DNA from: Chrysoperla carnea
Taxonomy: Eukaryota; Arthropoda; Insecta; Neuroptera; Chrysopidae
DNA: 64,000 nucleotides
Assembly (NCBI RefSeq): GCF_905475395.1
Contig: NC_058339.1
Span: forward strand, 42,851,172-42,915,171
Reading direction: 5' to 3'
Of this stretch, positions 59,301-64,000 are shown one piece after another. The notes under the pieces were generated by a model. That model ran no database searches, was not told the origin of the DNA, and saw nothing but the letters and a program-made list of their open reading frames with translations. Each line of letters begins with the position of its first letter. The stretch's first letter is position 1. Both the position numbers and the translations under genes were made by a program.

Positions 59301-61700
59301 TTGGAATTTGATGAACTTCGGTGGATGCCATACATACATAGGGGTTTTCGTCACTCTTTTGAAAAGTTTTTTAAAACTGTGTGTAGCGTTCAAATGATAA
59401 TGAAAAATTAAAACCGGTTTTGTTATGAAACATATATGCGATCTTTCCATTTTTGTCCAAAAAACATATTGTTTAACTACTCAATTCTAACCTTGAAAGG
59501 TATTTTTTATTAAACATTTTTTTTTTAAACTTAAGAACTGAATTGTTATAAAATAAGATGAAAGCAATGGGAATAATCAAGTCAAGCTTACCATAAACAT
59601 ACTTTATCATAAGAGCTGAAATAATCATTTTAATTCAATTTGCAAGATTTGATCTAAACAAACTAACTAGCTTATCATTTAATCATTTCAAATTAAGTTC
59701 AGGCTTTTAAAAAAGGGCATTTTCGTTTATTTATCGAATTCGAGAAAATTTTATTGATAGATTTTATTTTTTAACACCTCAGAAGTATTTTCCTTAAGTT
59801 TTCTCTGTAGTATTTCAAGAGATGGTCGCCATTTACCATTTAAGAAGTGAAGTTAGTAATATCAATTATGAATATTTAAAGATAGTTAAAGAGCTTTTGT
59901 TATTTAAAAATATTTGGTAAGTCTTTAATTCTGAATCTACTATATTTAATAAGGTATACGTTATTACTTTACTCTTATAATTTAAGTTTATATTTACTGC
60001 TACTATTATTATTAATATTATTTAAAATTAGTTTTATAATTTTAATTGTATTTAGTTTAATATTACTTAAATTAGATGATAAAACTTAACATTTTAGGAA
60101 TAAATTATTCGAATTTATGCTTCATTGTTCAAAAATAGGTCAAATAAATTTGTCCGAGGGAGAATCAATTTTTATTTGGTGTATAATGTAATACGCACCT
60201 ATAAGGGAACTGACTATATTTGTATCGATTGAAAATAATGATCGTGGACATTGAACGTGTTCATAAAACTGTTTAGTTCATTTCCACAAATTCACTTGTC
60301 TGCTCTTCTATTCTCAAGCACGACGGTTCTGTTAAAGTGACAGCTGGGCTGAGGTTTAACGAATGGGATACTAAGATTACTGCCAGAGATACTATAAGTT
60401 CGTGGGTGTCCCGGCCAAGTTTATGGTTGTTCCAGTTTCCATCGGTCCAAATTCAATCTTTTAAAGAAAAACACATAGCCAAAATTTCTGACATATCCAA
60501 TTGCCATTTTAAACAAACATATTTTTGCGGCAATATTTTTTAAAAATTATTGTAACTGGCATTAAAGAAGTACAGTACAACTTCAAACCTATATTCTATG
60601 GTTATTTTTTTTTAGCTTTTAAAATAATGATGGATGTATTTTTTGAACGGGAATAAACTATATATAGGTTATAAAATAATATCAATCACAATGATTTTGG
60701 GATCATTAAAAAATTGTATACCAAACAGCATCGTGGCTAGGTCAAATGAGGAGTAATCTGGAAGTAATTTTTTCAACCTGCTTATTAGATAGAGGTATAG
60801 GTACGTGGACAATATCACAGCAAATGTAAGATTCCAATTACTGGTTTATGGGCGGAATTTGAGCAACTTTCATATACCATTACAAAAAATAAATAACAGG
60901 TATAAGATCTCATATGTGCATTTTTTGCAACATGTATATCTACACTTTACGCTTCATTCGAGTCAGGCACGATGGCCTCAGGCGTATTCTAGCAAGAAGG
61001 GCATAAATATTTCCTTTTAAAAGATTGATATTTATTTTTATGTGGTTAAGCCCGCTTTAAAGTTTATTCCTTTTAAAAAAAACAGCCTGTACTTTGGAAA
61101 ATTGGTTACGAAGGCAACGAAGTCACTTCATTATTTTTATTATTCTTCCATGAAGTCGATAAAATTTAATAAATACAAAACTCCCATAATTTCAAATTAC
61201 CATTTATGTATTATGATATGTAATAATAAAAGTTCAAAACAAATAACCAGAAAAAAATAGCTACACCAAAAGCCCATTACAGAAGAAACTTATTTAAAAC
61301 AAAATATTATTATAAGGATTTTTATTTTTTTCATTTTTTTTTTGGTATCACAAAATATAATAACTTTTTTGTTTAAATAAAAACATATGGTTCAATTATA
61401 ATAAGTAAAACAATATATTCAAGGTACTACTACTACAGTTACTACTTGCTTGGTAGAGTATCGTTGTCGTATCTCTAACAATTGTGAATTAAAATTTGAA
61501 TTTTAAATTTCATATTATATGCCAGATGAATCCCGTTGAGAAATCCAACAACGCGGTTATATAGGTTCAGAACTTTTATTCATATCTTCGTGTGTTTTCT
61601 AGATATTTTCAAAAAAGTGATTTTGGGAGTAGTTTTTAACTTTTTGTTTACCCTTTAATATAATTCAATATTTTTTAACAATGTATAACTTATATTAAAC
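59301..61700. other. Intergenic, no supported gene
   Basis: AT-rich sequence. A less AT-biased patch near 60300-60470 is open for 68 codons (60337-60543, MTAGLRFNEWDTKITARD), with no recognised family or splice context. Nothing else. Confidence 0.5.
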
Positions 61701-62225
61701 AAGTGAAAACAAACAATTGACTGAGTTAATTGTTGAAATACCATGCATAGTCAGTGTTGATTTCTTTATCACATTACACATACAAACATGTGACAGATAC
61801 ATAACTGATAATCAAGTATATATAGTAATTATTATAAAATTTCCGCCTAATTGGCGCCCTCACGGGTAAACAGTGATGTTTACGAAAATATGTTGAAAAC
61901 AAACATTTAAACTTTTGTATCTCTAACGGTTTACAAGATGGGTCCTACGGATCCAAGACCCAATTGACCTATGATGCTTATTTACGAACTTAACCTTTAC
62001 GTCCTGAGTACGCTGTAAAAATTTCAGCTCGATATCTTTTTTCGTTTTTGAGTTATCGTGTCCACAGACGGACGGACGGACGGACAACCGGAAATGGACT
62101 AATTAGGTGATTTTATGAACACCTATGGCAAAATTTTTTTCCTAGCATCATTATTTTTAAGCGTTACAAACTTAGGACTAAACTTAATATACTATGTTTA
62201 TTTCATATACACCATGGTATAAAAA
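61701..62225 (+). repeat. Dispersed repeat family A, copy 7 (near full length)
   Basis: Runs from AAGTGAAAACAAACAATTGA through ATACCATGCATAGTCAGTG, CCCTCACGGGTAAACAGTGA, GATGGGTCCTACGG, TTTTTGAGTTATCGTG, a GACGGACGGACGGAC stretch and GGTGATTTTATGAACACC, to CATATACACCATGGTATAAA. The inner ATACCATG near the start and CATGGTAT at the end are inverted copies of each other. Confidence 0.75.
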
Positions 62226-63789
62226 TGTATATATGGTATAAAAATGCAAGCTGCCAGTTTGAATGGTAGTTTAATAGTTTTTTATTGGAGTAATATACAT
62301 CCCTCCCAACTCACGTTTTTTTATTATCATCTTTTAATCGTGAATACTAATTGTTAATAATGTCGTTAATAAACAGAAACTTTTAATACTGTTTGAGTAA
62401 GTTTGAGTATGCGTTACATACACATCCCATATTGAGCATTTTAAAAGAGATATTTTATTTTGTAGGTAGATATTTTGACAGAGTCGACACTCACTCGGAG
62501 AAGCCATTGGTCTACTGTGCTTGACCAATTTTTTCATTGATTATTTCAGCTTAATTATCTTGAGAGGCTGAGTACACCTGCTCCATGCAAAAGCCATGAG
62601 GCACTAGACCAGTCAAATACAAATGTTAAATTAATTTTTGGAACGAAGTTCCTTAACGCGGCTTGCCATGGTGAGTAAACTGACAGAGATCATCACGTAA
62701 CAATGTGAGATATGCTTTGTTTATGTGTGCCATATCAGTGGCACACACATATATATTATTATATTTATAAATATCGATCCAGCACTAAAGAACGATAAGC
62801 TAAGCGTTCTATCTTCTCAACCTCTATTTCAAAAATGGTTGAACGTACAAACAAATTGCAGACAATGTTAGTAGATAATTTTATCTTCTACAACTTTTAT
62901 AATAAATTTAAATGCGATTGAAGGCAAAGGAAACGAGATTTTATAAAAAACTGATTTTTGCGACCTTGCACCTTGAATATGTAAGGACGCACACACGTGA
63001 CCATATGTAGGTACTATTTTTTGAGATAACGTGACATTTGAGACAACGTGACTTTTGAGACAACATTTGTACTATATAAAAAAATTCAGCTTATTCCGTC
63101 AGATTCTGAGGTGAAACCCTAAGATGATTGGAGTAGGTATTACCATTTTTTGTTAGAATTAACAAGTCGAGTCTGGGAAATTCATTGAAAGATTGTTTGT
63201 GTCTTGCACTTAATATTCAGCATTTGATATTTCGAAATTCAGATACTACCCCTTTGAGATAAAGTCTAAGTCCAAACTAATTTTTAGCTTCATAGGTCGA
63301 TAGATACTGAGATACAGAAGCACAAAGGACATCGGACAAAATATACTTTTTATATATGATACGATATAGACAATAGCGAGAGGGATAATGTTTGTTTACA
63401 GTTTGCATACACAGTTATCCTTTTAATTGGTTTTAGAACGGTTTTATGTTTACATACTAGTAATAAAAAAATATAGAGATGATTACCAGATTTTTTTATT
63501 GAGGAAATATGAAATTTTGTGAGGATTTCATAAGAACGGTTTTAATTTAGTCGTATAAATTTTGTAATATTTGACATGCTATAATAGGCGTAGAGAAAGT
63601 AGTAACTGGTAAGTAAAATTTTAGTACGTATTTGTTTTAAAAATCTTTACCAAATTTTGAGTGAATAAAGAACTCTAATATTTATGGGTTCAGGCTTCTT
63701 GTCAAAATCATGGGTGAGACAAATGGTTGTTACCCAAAAAAGTACTCAAATATGGTAATATAACTGTTTTAAAATTGCCTATATACAAA
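62226..63789. other. Intergenic, no supported gene
   Basis: AT-rich sequence. A perfect hairpin with 10-bp arms (ATGTGTGCCA and its inverse) lies at about 62723-62748. Small open frames only. Confidence 0.55.
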
Positions 63790-64000
63790 ATTTAAAAAAT
63801 CCCCGAAAAATTTTCTACTACGGGGCGCTTAGCTCGCACTTGAATCATATCTAAGAACACTCTCCATTAAATTACTGAATACTTTCCATTAATTATTAAA
63901 CTGAATCAATTTTGAAGATCGTCGCCCTTATTTTAGTTTTTTCGGGTACGGAACTCTAAAGTAGCACTTGAAACATAGCTAAGAACACTCCCTTTTAAAT
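63790..64000 (+). repeat. LINE-tail-like repeat, cut by the window edge
   Basis: Shares CGCACTTGAA, ATCTAAGAACACTC, TTTTGAAGATCGTCGCCC and CGGGTACGGAACTCTAA with 57470-57785. Two direct sub-units of about 147 bp are visible (GCACTTGAATCATATCTAAG and GCACTTGAAACATAGCTAAG). It continues past the window. Confidence 0.5.

Overview
The window is nuclear DNA of an insect: AT-rich, intron-bearing, and packed with transposon debris. Two things support this. There is a spliced gene for the metazoan ER-exit-site protein TANGO1, about as long as the fly protein, and a U6 snRNA gene of insect type. I could not fix the insect order from the sequence alone.

Layout. Positions 1-600 hold the last coding exon and 3' end of a plus-strand gene that lies mostly outside the window. 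Positions 2438-9426 are one foldback-type transposon: about 320-bp outer terminal inverted repeats, then inner arms made of about 525-bp tandem units (about 3 units on the left, nearly 8 on the right), around a 0.94-kb unique loop. From about 9.4 to 33.5 kb I see no convincing gene, only AT-rich sequence, a large (AT)n tract, several copies of one dispersed repeat family (called family A here), inverted-repeat elements, a 308-bp tandem array and two candidate exons.

The gene-rich part is 33.5-43.5 kb. On the minus strand, in order of transcription, it has a small two-exon gene of unknown function (42547-42254, 75 aa), then Tango1 (41921-35449, six coding exons, 1428 aa), then a weakly supported three-exon candidate (34398-33535). 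On the plus strand there is one complete U6 snRNA gene (43388-43494) with a TATA box and a Pol III terminator. The exon phases of Tango1 close exactly. Its product reads in order: signal peptide, luminal SH3-like domain, acidic disordered region, membrane segment, coiled coils, proline-rich tail. This is the organisation that couples bulky secretory cargo to COPII coats.

From 43.5 kb to the end I see no protein gene. The stretch holds two hAT-type elements with recognisable 8-bp target duplications (one with a fossil transposase C-terminus), a tRNA-like inverted-repeat element, a Helitron-like element, a TA-flanked long-palindrome MITE, LINE-tail-like repeats and more family A copies.

Coordinates of repeats and of the candidate exons were read by eye and may be off by several bases. 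No database search was possible.
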